Virus record (IMG/VR): IMGVR_UViG_3300021424_000245 | Location: 1-23,062 of that record | DNA length: 23,062 bases | Direction: 5' to 3' (one strand) | From: a virus | In this document: positions 13,752 to 22,043 of the stretch, piece after piece | Layout of the letters: the number at the start of each line of letters is the position of its first letter | Numbering within the stretch: position 1 is the first letter of the stretch | Notes under the pieces: generated by a model | Databases searched by the model: none | The model's input: the letters and a program-made list of their open reading frames with translations, nothing else | What the model was told of the DNA's origin: nothing | Made by a program: the position numbers and the translations under genes

Positions 13752-15067
13752 GCTTAACTATTGCACAATCAACTCAATTTGTATTTGAGGAACTTACTTT
13801 AATATTACCTAATAATCAATCTTTTGATTTAAAGGGCATTTATACTGAAATAAATTTGCATGATAATTTATTTACACCATGCGTATCTGGTAATATATTA
13901 ATTGCTGATGCAAATAACTTGGCACAAAAACTTTTACTAAAAGGCCAAGAAAAATTAAAAGTTACTATTTCAAAATCTGGCACTCAATTTTTAAAATTTA
14001 CTAAAGAGTTTGTCATTTATAGTTTGACAAATAAAAAAAATATTAATCAAACTTCAACATCGTACATTTTAAATTTTGTTTCAGAAGAATTTGTTTATTC
14101 TGAGCAACAAAAACTTTCTCAAAATTTTGAAGGTTTATATTCTGAAGCAGTAACAAAAATTTTAAATACTTATTTAAAAGTTGCTAATAATTCACCATCA
14201 AATGGTCGTGCTGGTATTGGTATAATTTATCCTTCAAATGGTAATCAAGATTTTATTTTGCCGTCAATAACACCATTTGAATCTTTGAATTGGATTTCAC
14301 AAAGAGCTATTTGGAAAAGTCCAAAAGGTGGCGATTATAGTCCTGATTTTCTATTTTATGAAACTGCACAACAAGGTTATAATTTTGTGCCGTTAACTTT
14401 TTTAATGAGTTTAGATCCAGCTTTTCAAATAAACTTTAAACCAAAAAATATTGATGAAAATGTCGCTGAAGAGTTTCTTGGTGCTCGTGATTTAAAAGTA
14501 TTGTCTCAATTTAGTTTGTTAGATAGTGTGCGAGATGGTGTTTATGCTGGTAAATTTATTGGTTTTGATACTTTAACTAGAACACAAAAAATTACAAAAA
14601 TTAAAAATGTATATGAAAGTACTGTTACAAATAAAACACAGTATTCGCCAAATCTTGCAACAGATGCTGTAAGTAAAGATAAAAAGAATTTCACACAAAT
14701 GAATGATTCAAGAATTGTTTCTTATCCGTTTGCTTTACCAAGAACTGCGGTACAGTATATTAAAGAAAACTATCCAGAAGCAAGCAGTGTGATAGATAAT
14801 AGTGAGTTATATGTGTTTCAAAGAAAAGCTATATTTTCTAATTTAATGCAAAGAAGATTGCAATTAGCCATGCCTGGTAATTTTGGTTTGTTTTCTGGAC
14901 GCATGATTAATTTAAATGTGCCTAAATTTTCTTATAAAGATGGAACAAATCAAAATTTGGACAAGAGTTTAAGTGGCAGATACATAATTACTGGCACAAG
15001 ACATTTAATTAATTATAACAAACATGAAACATTTATTGAAGTTTGCACAGATAAAATAGAGAACTAA
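13748..15067 (+). CDS. 27: gp27-like baseplate central hub protein
   Basis: The product is 439 aa (T4 gp27 is 391). It begins with a beta-rich domain (FDLKGIYTEINLHDNLFTPCVSGNILIADANN), followed by FVIYSLTNKK and a hub-type middle (LPSITPFESLNWISQRAIWK, DFLFYETAQQGYNFVPL) that is characteristic of gp27/gpD-type hubs. The C-terminal part (ISGRMINLNVPKF-like, GRYIITGTRHLINYNKHETFIEV) resembles the end of hub proteins from contractile tails. gp27 forms the trimeric torus that holds gp5. It is directly followed by the gp5 OB-fold gene, as expected for the hub-spike pair. Confidence 0.8.
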   Translation: MSLTIAQSTQFVFEELTLILPNNQSFDLKGIYTEINLHDNLFTPCVSGNILIADANNLAQKLLLKGQEKLKVTISKSGTQFLKFTKEFVIYSLTNKKNINQTSTSYILNFVSEEFVYSEQQKLSQNFEGLYSEAVTKILNTYLKVANNSPSNGRAGIGIIYPSNGNQDFILPSITPFESLNWISQRAIWKSPKGGDYSPDFLFYETAQQGYNFVPLTFLMSLDPAFQINFKPKNIDENVAEEFLGARDLKVLSQFSLLDSVRDGVYAGKFIGFDTLTRTQKITKIKNVYESTVTNKTQYSPNLATDAVSKDKKNFTQMNDSRIVSYPFALPRTAVQYIKENYPEASSVIDNSELYVFQRKAIFSNLMQRRLQLAMPGNFGLFSGRMINLNVPKFSYKDGTNQNLDKSLSGRYIITGTRHLINYNKHETFIEVCTDKIEN

Positions 15068-15068
15068 T

Positions 15069-16178
15069 ATGCTAACACAAGATTTTTACGGTAAAAAAGG
15101 ATTTATATGGTGGGTTGGTCTAGTTGAAGACGATGAGGATCCATTAAAACTTGGATCAATTCGTGCTCGCATTATTGGCCTACATAGTGAAGATAGAAGT
15201 TTAGTGCCCACTGAAAGTTTACCATGGGCTCAAATTATGTTACCTGCCACCGGCTCAAATACTTTCACTGTGCCAAGAATTGGTGATTGGGTATTTGGTT
15301 TTTTTCAAGACGGCGAATATGCACAAATACCAGTTGTTATAGGTATTTTTCCTGGTATTGAAAGTGTGCAGTCACAAACTCTATATCAACAAATTGTAAA
15401 TAAAAAAGGTGGACCAAATGAAGTGCCACAAACACCATGGGCCGGCCGAGAACCGGGCAAACCAATAACACCACTTGAAGCAAGAAGTGATGGTACAATT
15501 GAAGGAACAGTTGTTAATGCAACGAATCAAGTTCGTTCACATGTTTGCGATATTACACCAGAAGTCACTAAAGCTGTTGGTTATATAAAAGGCCAATTTG
15601 GTGTTGTTATGGAAAAAATACGAGAAGGAATTAGAAAAATATTAGCTGTTTTGGGTTTAAATCCAAGTCCAGCATCTTTTTTTGTACAAGTAGCTAAAGA
15701 AGTCGTTGCATTATTGAAAAAAATTACAAATGCAATTAAAGAGGTAAATGAGCAATTGGTTTCTTTATTAAAAGTTGCACAAAGAATTCGTGCAGTAATT
15801 GAGTACATTGAAAGTTTACCAGAAAAAGCACGAAAATTTTTAACAGAATGTATTACTAAATTTTTGGCAGCATTAGCACAAGGTTTTGCTGATCTTTTCG
15901 CTAAGCCAATTACTGGTGCTTCATTTGGTGCTTTTTCTGAAATACAAAAATCTTTTAATGAAGTTAGCAGCGCAGCTAAAGGGCTATTGACTGAAACTGG
16001 TAAATTAGTCTCAATGCCAGCTCAATTTGTTGGTACTTTACTAACACCTTCAAGTCCGGATGCTTTAAATTCGGTTGAACGACAACTTAAAGGCCATATC
16101 AACGGTATAACCACAACGGGCACAACAATACATAATAGAAATGTAGTTTCTGCTAATACTGTAGGACAAGTAATATAA
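15069..16178 (+). CDS. 5: gp5 N-terminal part: OB-fold hub protein without lysozyme
   Basis: The product is 369 aa. Residues 1-100 are the gp5 OB-fold domain: FYGKKGFIWWVGLVEDDEDP, LGSIRARIIGLHSED, LPWAQIMLPATG and RIGDWVFGFFQDGEYAQIPVVIGIFPG. In T4 gp5 a lysozyme domain and a C-terminal beta-helix follow. Here neither is present. Residues about 155-300 are long amphipathic helices (EKIREGIRKILAVLG, KEVVALLKKITNAIKEVNEQL, EYIESLPEKARKFLTECI). The beta-helix is encoded by the next gene, with a TAATG overlap. The protein should sit on the gp27 torus and carry the needle. The role of the helical part is unknown. Confidence 0.82.
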   Translation: MLTQDFYGKKGFIWWVGLVEDDEDPLKLGSIRARIIGLHSEDRSLVPTESLPWAQIMLPATGSNTFTVPRIGDWVFGFFQDGEYAQIPVVIGIFPGIESVQSQTLYQQIVNKKGGPNEVPQTPWAGREPGKPITPLEARSDGTIEGTVVNATNQVRSHVCDITPEVTKAVGYIKGQFGVVMEKIREGIRKILAVLGLNPSPASFFVQVAKEVVALLKKITNAIKEVNEQLVSLLKVAQRIRAVIEYIESLPEKARKFLTECITKFLAALAQGFADLFAKPITGASFGAFSEIQKSFNEVSSAAKGLLTETGKLVSMPAQFVGTLLTPSSPDALNSVERQLKGHINGITTTGTTIHNRNVVSANTVGQVI

Positions 16179-16999
16179 TGGCAACAAAACCAGAAGGCGA
16201 TAATAGTTGGTTAGAACCAGAATCTCCAGCTAATGACGAAACACAGCCAAAATATCCATATAATAAAATAACAAAAACCGAGTCAGGCCATTCTTTTGAA
16301 ATGGATGATACACCAACACGAGAAAGAATTCGTCTTTCTCATCGCACTGGCACATTCATTGAAATGCATCCAAATGGTGATGAAGTTCATAAAGTTTATG
16401 GTGATGGTTATGAAATTACAATTAAAGACAAAAATGTTTTAATTGAGGGCACTTGTAGTGTCACAATTAATGGTGACTCAATTGTAGAAATTAAAGGCAA
16501 TAAATTTGAAAAGATTTTTGGTGATTATAAACTAGAAGTTAATGGTGATTTTGTTGCATACTCACACAAAAAAGCCAGTCTTTTGTCAGATGAAGACACT
16601 GAAATTGGCGCTGGTACTTCATTGGGCACAGGTATTTTAAAATTGGCAGCTGGTGATAACATTTATACCACTGGCGATTTAAATGTTGGCGGTGCATTAA
16701 ATGCAGATATTATTACTTCAAAAACCAAAGTTGATGCTGGCACCGGTGTTAGTGCAGGCCCATTAGGATTTGTGTCTGTGCTTGGCGGTCTTTCTATTGG
16801 AACTCCAGTTGCAGCTCCAGGTAATATAAATTGTATTGGATTGATTTCTGCTGGTATTTCAGTTACTTCAGTATTAGGAAGTTTTGTGGTGATGAAAGCC
16901 ACATGGGCAACAGACAAAGTAAATAGAGCTTTGTACAATTCACACTTTCATAAGGGTTTTAAAGGCCCAACTAGTCCACCAATTGCTAAAATGGTATAA
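16178..16999 (+). CDS. gp5 C-terminal part: beta-helix spike (needle)
   Basis: The product is 273 aa. After an acidic start come GHSFEMDDTPTRERIRLSHRTGTFIEMHPNGDEV and a run of short beta strands (YEITIKDKNVLIEGTCSVTING, DSIVEIKGNKFEKIFGDYKLEVNGD) of the gp5C/VgrG triangular beta-helix type, then Gly/Ala-rich strands. The C-terminus (NSHFHKGFKGPTSPPI) has an H-x-H motif at 256 and 258, like the metal-binding tip of contractile-phage spikes such as P2 gpV. It pierces the outer membrane. It is split from the OB-fold gene, with start and stop overlapping (TAATG). Confidence 0.82.
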   Translation: MATKPEGDNSWLEPESPANDETQPKYPYNKITKTESGHSFEMDDTPTRERIRLSHRTGTFIEMHPNGDEVHKVYGDGYEITIKDKNVLIEGTCSVTINGDSIVEIKGNKFEKIFGDYKLEVNGDFVAYSHKKASLLSDEDTEIGAGTSLGTGILKLAAGDNIYTTGDLNVGGALNADIITSKTKVDAGTGVSAGPLGFVSVLGGLSIGTPVAAPGNINCIGLISAGISVTSVLGSFVVMKATWATDKVNRALYNSHFHKGFKGPTSPPIAKMV

Positions 17000-17012
17000 T
17001 TGAAAATATAAA

Positions 17013-19574
17013 ATGCAATTTTTAAGAGATAGCTTTACAAGCGTACAACACAATGGCGGCGGAGGATCAATTAGTGAACCTTCTGCACCAAGTTTGTCTA
17101 AATTTTTAACAAATTCTAGACAAGATACAAATCAAAATCGAAAATTTCCTTCTAGTTCACCAACATCAAGTGTATTTGGTAGACTAGATTACAATTTTAC
17201 TCCAGCTGATGACACAATTCTTTTGTTATCAGATGCTGCAAAAAAACATTTGCAATCTATGCCAAGACTGATGAAAGATTGGCAAGCAGAAGACATGCGT
17301 AATGGCAATGTTAGTAATTACTACAAGAATCCACTTTCTGATGTTCTTACTTCAATTAATAGTGCTCTTAGTCAAATAGAATCTAAAATTCTTGTTGCTT
17401 CAACAACAACTTTTGATTATGAGGCTGGTTTTTCAACTACGAGCAATACTTACGTTACTAATCTTATTGATATTTACAATCAAGCAAGTTTTGCTTTGGA
17501 AGAAGGTCAAAAATTTTTGGAACATACCGATAGAATATCTGGTGTTGTTGAGCCAAAAGCTCCTACTGATACTGCAAATGGTACAATGGAATTACCTCAT
17601 TTTGAACAAGTAATGAGTCTTGGTAGAATTTCTTTATATATTTGTAATCAAACAGACGGCATATTAAATACTGCTCCAGTGATTGGATCAATGACAAGTT
17701 TATTTACGAATCAAGAATTAGAAACATATAATACAACTCTTACACCATATCCTGGTTTAATTGCAAACAGCATTACATTAGAAAGTGTATTCTCAGTGTC
17801 TGGTGGAGAATCGTTGCAAATTTCAGTATTTACATCAAATCTATCTAACAGTCAAATTGAAACAATTACAAATGACATTAAAGCTTTAAAAGTTTTATTT
17901 GAGACAAGAAGAACGCATGATGAAAATTTTTGGCTTAAAACCAAACAAATTGTTAAAGAGTTTGAAGGTTTTGATGCAATGAATAATGCCGGTGAAATTG
18001 AAAATCAATTGGTTAACAATTTTGTTGGCACTGAAAAATTATTAGATAGCGCCAACACACCAGACAATCCAAAACCATTTGAAGAACAGGTAATTGTTTC
18101 GCCTAGTGGTTTTATAACTGTGTACAATAAAAAGACTGGTGAAATTATTTCAAGTGATGAAGACCTTGAAAATATTGTTTTAAATGCTGAACCAACTGAT
18201 AATGTAATTACAACTGTATTTGACCAAGGCGAACCACCCACAGCTAATGTTATAACACCCGATGAATCAACATCTCCAATATTAACACTTGACGAGTTTA
18301 TTGAACAATTTAATACAAGTGTATTATCTGTTACAGTTGGAGATAGTACACTTAATGTTAACACTGGTGCAATTATTTTTAGAACACTTAATGGTGTTTT
18401 CTCTGATACAAGAATTATTCAAGTTACAAATGTTTCGGATAATGTTTATTATTATTCAAATGCTGAGTCTGTTTCTAACTTCTTGAATTCTGAAGTTAAT
18501 GTGGATGTTCAAGATTCCACAAAACGTAGAGGTATATTATCAGTTACTGTTGCAAACACTGGAAGTGGTTATTCAAATGGCACTGTGGTAATTACTGGTG
18601 GCGGCGTAGACAATATTGCAGCTACAATTGTAGTCAGTAATAACTCTATATCTGGTGCTATTACAACAATTAATATTACTTCTCGCGGTGCTTACACTTC
18701 AGCGCCAACATTAAATGTTACATCACTTGGCGGTTCAAATGCTAACTTGATTGCTGTTCTTGATGATCCAACAAATTCATTGGCTAATGGTGAGTCGTTT
18801 AATGTGTCGGTACAGTTTAGAAGTTTAACAACAGGAAATACGGTTGATTACGGACTTATTACAATTAATCCTGGTGTTGAACTTCGTGTTAAAGGTTATA
18901 GCAATGTTTCTACATCTGGTATTCTTTTACCCGGTGCCATCTCTCAAAATGTTGGTAACTTAACAAATAGACCGCTGCTTAATGAATTTAATGGACCTTA
19001 TGAAATCTTGGATTCTGCAGCCACTGGCACTGAAAAGTGGACATTTAGAAATTTAAGTGCTAATTCGCTTAACATCGTAAGTGTTATTGAAACTACAAAT
19101 TCTTTGAGTACCAATAGCAATACTCATATGAATGTTCAGTTTTTCCATGCTAATACACCAAACGTGCTTAATGTAAATGATTCTGTTCTTTGGTATGCAA
19201 ATGTCAAACCATTAATTGAGTTTCCAAATGTTTCTACATTCTTGGTGACAACCGAAGATGGTCAAGAAAGAATTATAACTATTGGTATTGATCGTGGTTT
19301 AGTTGATGATTCAAACAGTTTTAATGAGGTGCTTAATAGCAATCCTGATATTATAGTGACTAATTCGCCGTTTGCCATTCGTGTGTTTGGCGCTAAACCA
19401 AATACAGCATACACTTATTCAGGACCTAACATTTCCGGCACAGGATTTGTTTTGGCTAATGGTAATTCATTGGTTGCTAACACCACAATTACAAATACTG
19501 GTTCTTACACTTACACAGTTGATTTTGGTGGAACTAATCATAGAAGAACATTGACCAAAGTTATCACCTCTTAA
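17013..19574 (+). CDS. large virion structural protein with beta-modules, baseplate-associated
   Basis: The product is 853 aa and I do not recognise a named T4 homologue. Residues 1-90 are Ser/Asn/Pro-rich with ADDTILLLSDAAKKHLQSMPRLMKDWQ. Residues about 90-330 are helical and acidic, and include a short second beta segment (QTDGILNTAPVIGSMTSLFT). Residues about 505-580 hold a Gly-rich beta-module (ILSVTVANTGSGY, TTINITSRGAYTSAPTLNVTS) that recurs in gp6 and in the last gene. The last 70 residues look Ig-like (FAIRVFGAKPNTAYTYSGPN, NTGSYTYTVDFGG). It lies between the spike and gp25, with no clear RBS. A baseplate-peripheral or fibre-connector role is a position-based guess. Confidence 0.75.
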   Translation: MQFLRDSFTSVQHNGGGGSISEPSAPSLSKFLTNSRQDTNQNRKFPSSSPTSSVFGRLDYNFTPADDTILLLSDAAKKHLQSMPRLMKDWQAEDMRNGNVSNYYKNPLSDVLTSINSALSQIESKILVASTTTFDYEAGFSTTSNTYVTNLIDIYNQASFALEEGQKFLEHTDRISGVVEPKAPTDTANGTMELPHFEQVMSLGRISLYICNQTDGILNTAPVIGSMTSLFTNQELETYNTTLTPYPGLIANSITLESVFSVSGGESLQISVFTSNLSNSQIETITNDIKALKVLFETRRTHDENFWLKTKQIVKEFEGFDAMNNAGEIENQLVNNFVGTEKLLDSANTPDNPKPFEEQVIVSPSGFITVYNKKTGEIISSDEDLENIVLNAEPTDNVITTVFDQGEPPTANVITPDESTSPILTLDEFIEQFNTSVLSVTVGDSTLNVNTGAIIFRTLNGVFSDTRIIQVTNVSDNVYYYSNAESVSNFLNSEVNVDVQDSTKRRGILSVTVANTGSGYSNGTVVITGGGVDNIAATIVVSNNSISGAITTINITSRGAYTSAPTLNVTSLGGSNANLIAVLDDPTNSLANGESFNVSVQFRSLTTGNTVDYGLITINPGVELRVKGYSNVSTSGILLPGAISQNVGNLTNRPLLNEFNGPYEILDSAATGTEKWTFRNLSANSLNIVSVIETTNSLSTNSNTHMNVQFFHANTPNVLNVNDSVLWYANVKPLIEFPNVSTFLVTTEDGQERIITIGIDRGLVDDSNSFNEVLNSNPDIIVTNSPFAIRVFGAKPNTAYTYSGPNISGTGFVLANGNSLVANTTITNTGSYTYTVDFGGTNHRRTLTKVITS

Positions 19575-19579
19575 AGCGG

Positions 19580-19587
19580 CATAAATA
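19580..19587 (+). promoter_or_regulatory. T4-late-type box directly before gene 25
   Basis: CATAAATA followed by GACG and then the gene 25 ATG. It lies in the 17-nt gap after the 853-aa gene. With a start site about 6 nt beyond the box, the message would begin at or next to the ATG. No Shine-Dalgarno sequence is visible here. Confidence 0.45.
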
Positions 19588-19591
19588 GACG

Positions 19592-19996
19592 ATGGCTACA
19601 GTCACATCACACATTGCTCGTCAATTTAAAGACTTGGATTTAAATTTTACAATTCATCCGCTTAAAAAAGACATCAATAAAAATTTAGATCAAATTGCTG
19701 TAATTAATGCAATTAAAAATTTGGTGTTGACAAGTCACTACGAAAAACCTTTTAATCCTGATTATGGTTCCAATGTTCGCAAACTTTTATTTGAAACTGT
19801 AGATATTATTACTGCCTCTGCGATTGAAAGAGAAATACAACAAACAATTCAAAATTTTGAACCAAGAGTTAACATTATAAGTATTTCTGTAATCCCAGAT
19901 TTGGACAACAATGGTTTTAGCGTTCAAATGTATTTCTTTATTGTGAATCAAACAGAACCAGTATCAATAAGTTTTTTACTAGAGAGAACACGATAA
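19592..19996 (+). CDS. 25: gp25-like baseplate wedge subunit
   Basis: The product is 134 aa (T4 gp25 is 132). It has the gp25/lysozyme-like wedge fold: LDLNFTIHPLKKDINKNLDQIAVINAIKNLVLTSHYEKPFNPDYGSNVRKLLFE, with the EKPFNPDYGSNVRKLLFE block diagnostic of the family, then AIEREIQQTIQNFEPRVNIISISV. gp25 ties the wedge to the sheath and is one of the most conserved contractile-tail proteins (GpW/gp25 family). It lacks catalytic function despite old 'lysozyme' annotations. The stop is immediately followed by the gp6 start. Confidence 0.97.
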   Translation: MATVTSHIARQFKDLDLNFTIHPLKKDINKNLDQIAVINAIKNLVLTSHYEKPFNPDYGSNVRKLLFETVDIITASAIEREIQQTIQNFEPRVNIISISVIPDLDNNGFSVQMYFFIVNQTEPVSISFLLERTR

Positions 19997-22042
19997 ATGG
20001 CAACAAATCGTTTAACAGTCACAGACCTAGATTTTGATACAATTAAAACAAATCTAAAAACTTACTTACAAGATCAAGCAGAATTTACAGATTATGATTT
20101 TGAAGCTGCTGGTCTTAATGTTCTTTTAGATATTTTGGCATATAATACACATTATAATGCCTACTATTTAAACATGGTTGCTAATGAAGCGTTTCTTGAT
20201 ACTGCTGTTCTTCGCAGCTCGGTCGTATCACATGCTAAAACATTAGGTTATACTCCACGATCAACAACATCGCCTAGAGCTATCATAAACTTAGAAATAC
20301 CCACTGGCTCAAACACGGCAGATTCATTAACACTTCCTCGTGGTTTTAATTTTAGAACAAATTTACTAGAAAATTCTGTTTATAATTACACTCTTCTTGA
20401 TGATGTTACAGTTGATAAAGTTGATGAAGATTTTGTTTTTAGAAATTTAGAAATTTATGAGGGCGACTTAATTAGCTATGACTACACATACAATTCTACA
20501 ACAAATCCAAAAGCCGTTTTTCCAATACCTGACGCAAATGTAGATACAACAACCATTGTTGTTACTGTGCAAACTTCGTCTAGTAATTTGTCATTTGATA
20601 CGTATACATTATCAACAGATTCTTTGGAAGTTACTTCTAATTCAAAAGTTTTCTTTTTGCAAGAAAGTCAAAATGGAAAATTTGAAATTTATTTTGGTGA
20701 TGATTACCTTGGTAAAAAATTAAAAAATGGTAACATTATTAATATGAGTTTTTTGGTAACAAATGGGTCCATTTCTAATAAATCAAATAATTTTACGGCA
20801 ACTTCTTCAATTAGCCCATATACCGTATATACAATTACTCCTATATCAGAATCTGCTGGTGGTTCAGAAAAAGAAACTGCTGATAGTATTAAATTAAATT
20901 CAACATTACAATACGCCACACAAAATCGTTTGGTAACTACAAAAGATTATGAAAGTTATATTAAAAAAGTTTATGGTGCGGTAGACTCCATTTCGGTGTG
21001 GGGTGGTCAAGATGAAATTCCACCAGTTTATGGTAAAGTATTAATTTCCATCAAACCAAAAACAAATTATTATCTAACTGAAGCCGAAAAAACAAGAATT
21101 ATTGAAGAAATCGTAAAACCAAAATCAATTGTTGCTGTAGATGCTGAAATACGTGATCCAGAATTTTTGTTCTTAAAAGTCGTTAATAAAATTTTGTTAG
21201 ATCGTAAAAAAACTACGCTTAACGATGAGCAGCTTAAAAATCTTATTCGAATAGCGATTTTTGATTATTCGAACTTAAATTTAAATAAATTTAATTCAAC
21301 ATTTGTGCTTTCTAAATTGCAAGATAAAATTGACGCTGTTAATTTAGATGCAATTATTGGTTCAGAAACTACTCTTAGATTAGAAAAACGATTTGAACCA
21401 GACTTAAATAATTCAAAATCTTATGAAATTAAATTTGACGCTAAACTTCATCGTGGTACAATTTTAAATCGTCTTGTTTCTTCACAGTTTACAGTCAATG
21501 ATTCTTTAGGCACAACAAGAACTGCAATTATTGAAGAAATACCAGAATCATACACCGGTATTTCATCGATTGAAGTAACTAATGCTGGTTATGGTTATAT
21601 TTCTGCACCTACTGTAACGATTACTGGCGATGGTTCTGGTGCTAAAGGTGTAGCAACTATTGTTAATGGAAAAGTAATATCTGTAACAATTACTAATAGA
21701 GGCATCAACTATAGTAAAGCAGTTATTACGTTTACTGGTGGTGATGGTTATGGTGCAGCTGCAGATGCTGTTTTAGATGGCCGTTTTGGCACACTTAGAA
21801 CAGTTTTTTTTAATGCTCTTGCTGAACGACAAACAATTAACTCCAACGCTGGAACAATAGACTACAATACAGGCGTTGTAACAATTAGTGATTTAAGAAT
21901 TTTATCTGTTTTAACCTCTGATGGAGATGTTCGCATAAACATTGAATCTGAAGACGGTATTATTTCATCAGTTCGAAGCACAATTATTACAATTGATGAG
22001 GAAGATTCTACTTCAGTAGTAACAGAGATAACTGCTATATAA
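19997..22042 (+). CDS. 6: gp6-like baseplate wedge subunit
   Basis: The product is 681 aa (T4 gp6 is 660). The N-terminal block (LTVTDLDFDTIKTNLKTYLQDQAEFTDYDFEAAGLNVLLDILAYNTHYNAYYLNMVANEAFLDTA) is the standard gp6/J-type wedge signature, followed by LGYTPRSTTSPRAIINLEIP. The middle includes FEIYFGDDYLGKKLKNGNII and the RLVTTKDYESYIKKVYGAVDSISVWGGQD block, also diagnostic. Residues about 520-595 hold an inserted Gly-rich beta-module (SSIEVTNAGYGYISAPTVTITG, SVTITNRGINYSKAVITFTGG) not in T4 gp6, related to modules in two neighbouring proteins. gp6 dimers form the inner ring of the baseplate. The start abuts the gp25 stop. Confidence 0.96.
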   Translation: MATNRLTVTDLDFDTIKTNLKTYLQDQAEFTDYDFEAAGLNVLLDILAYNTHYNAYYLNMVANEAFLDTAVLRSSVVSHAKTLGYTPRSTTSPRAIINLEIPTGSNTADSLTLPRGFNFRTNLLENSVYNYTLLDDVTVDKVDEDFVFRNLEIYEGDLISYDYTYNSTTNPKAVFPIPDANVDTTTIVVTVQTSSSNLSFDTYTLSTDSLEVTSNSKVFFLQESQNGKFEIYFGDDYLGKKLKNGNIINMSFLVTNGSISNKSNNFTATSSISPYTVYTITPISESAGGSEKETADSIKLNSTLQYATQNRLVTTKDYESYIKKVYGAVDSISVWGGQDEIPPVYGKVLISIKPKTNYYLTEAEKTRIIEEIVKPKSIVAVDAEIRDPEFLFLKVVNKILLDRKKTTLNDEQLKNLIRIAIFDYSNLNLNKFNSTFVLSKLQDKIDAVNLDAIIGSETTLRLEKRFEPDLNNSKSYEIKFDAKLHRGTILNRLVSSQFTVNDSLGTTRTAIIEEIPESYTGISSIEVTNAGYGYISAPTVTITGDGSGAKGVATIVNGKVISVTITNRGINYSKAVITFTGGDGYGAAADAVLDGRFGTLRTVFFNALAERQTINSNAGTIDYNTGVVTISDLRILSVLTSDGDVRINIESEDGIISSVRSTIITIDEEDSTSVVTEITAI

Positions 22043-22043
22043 A

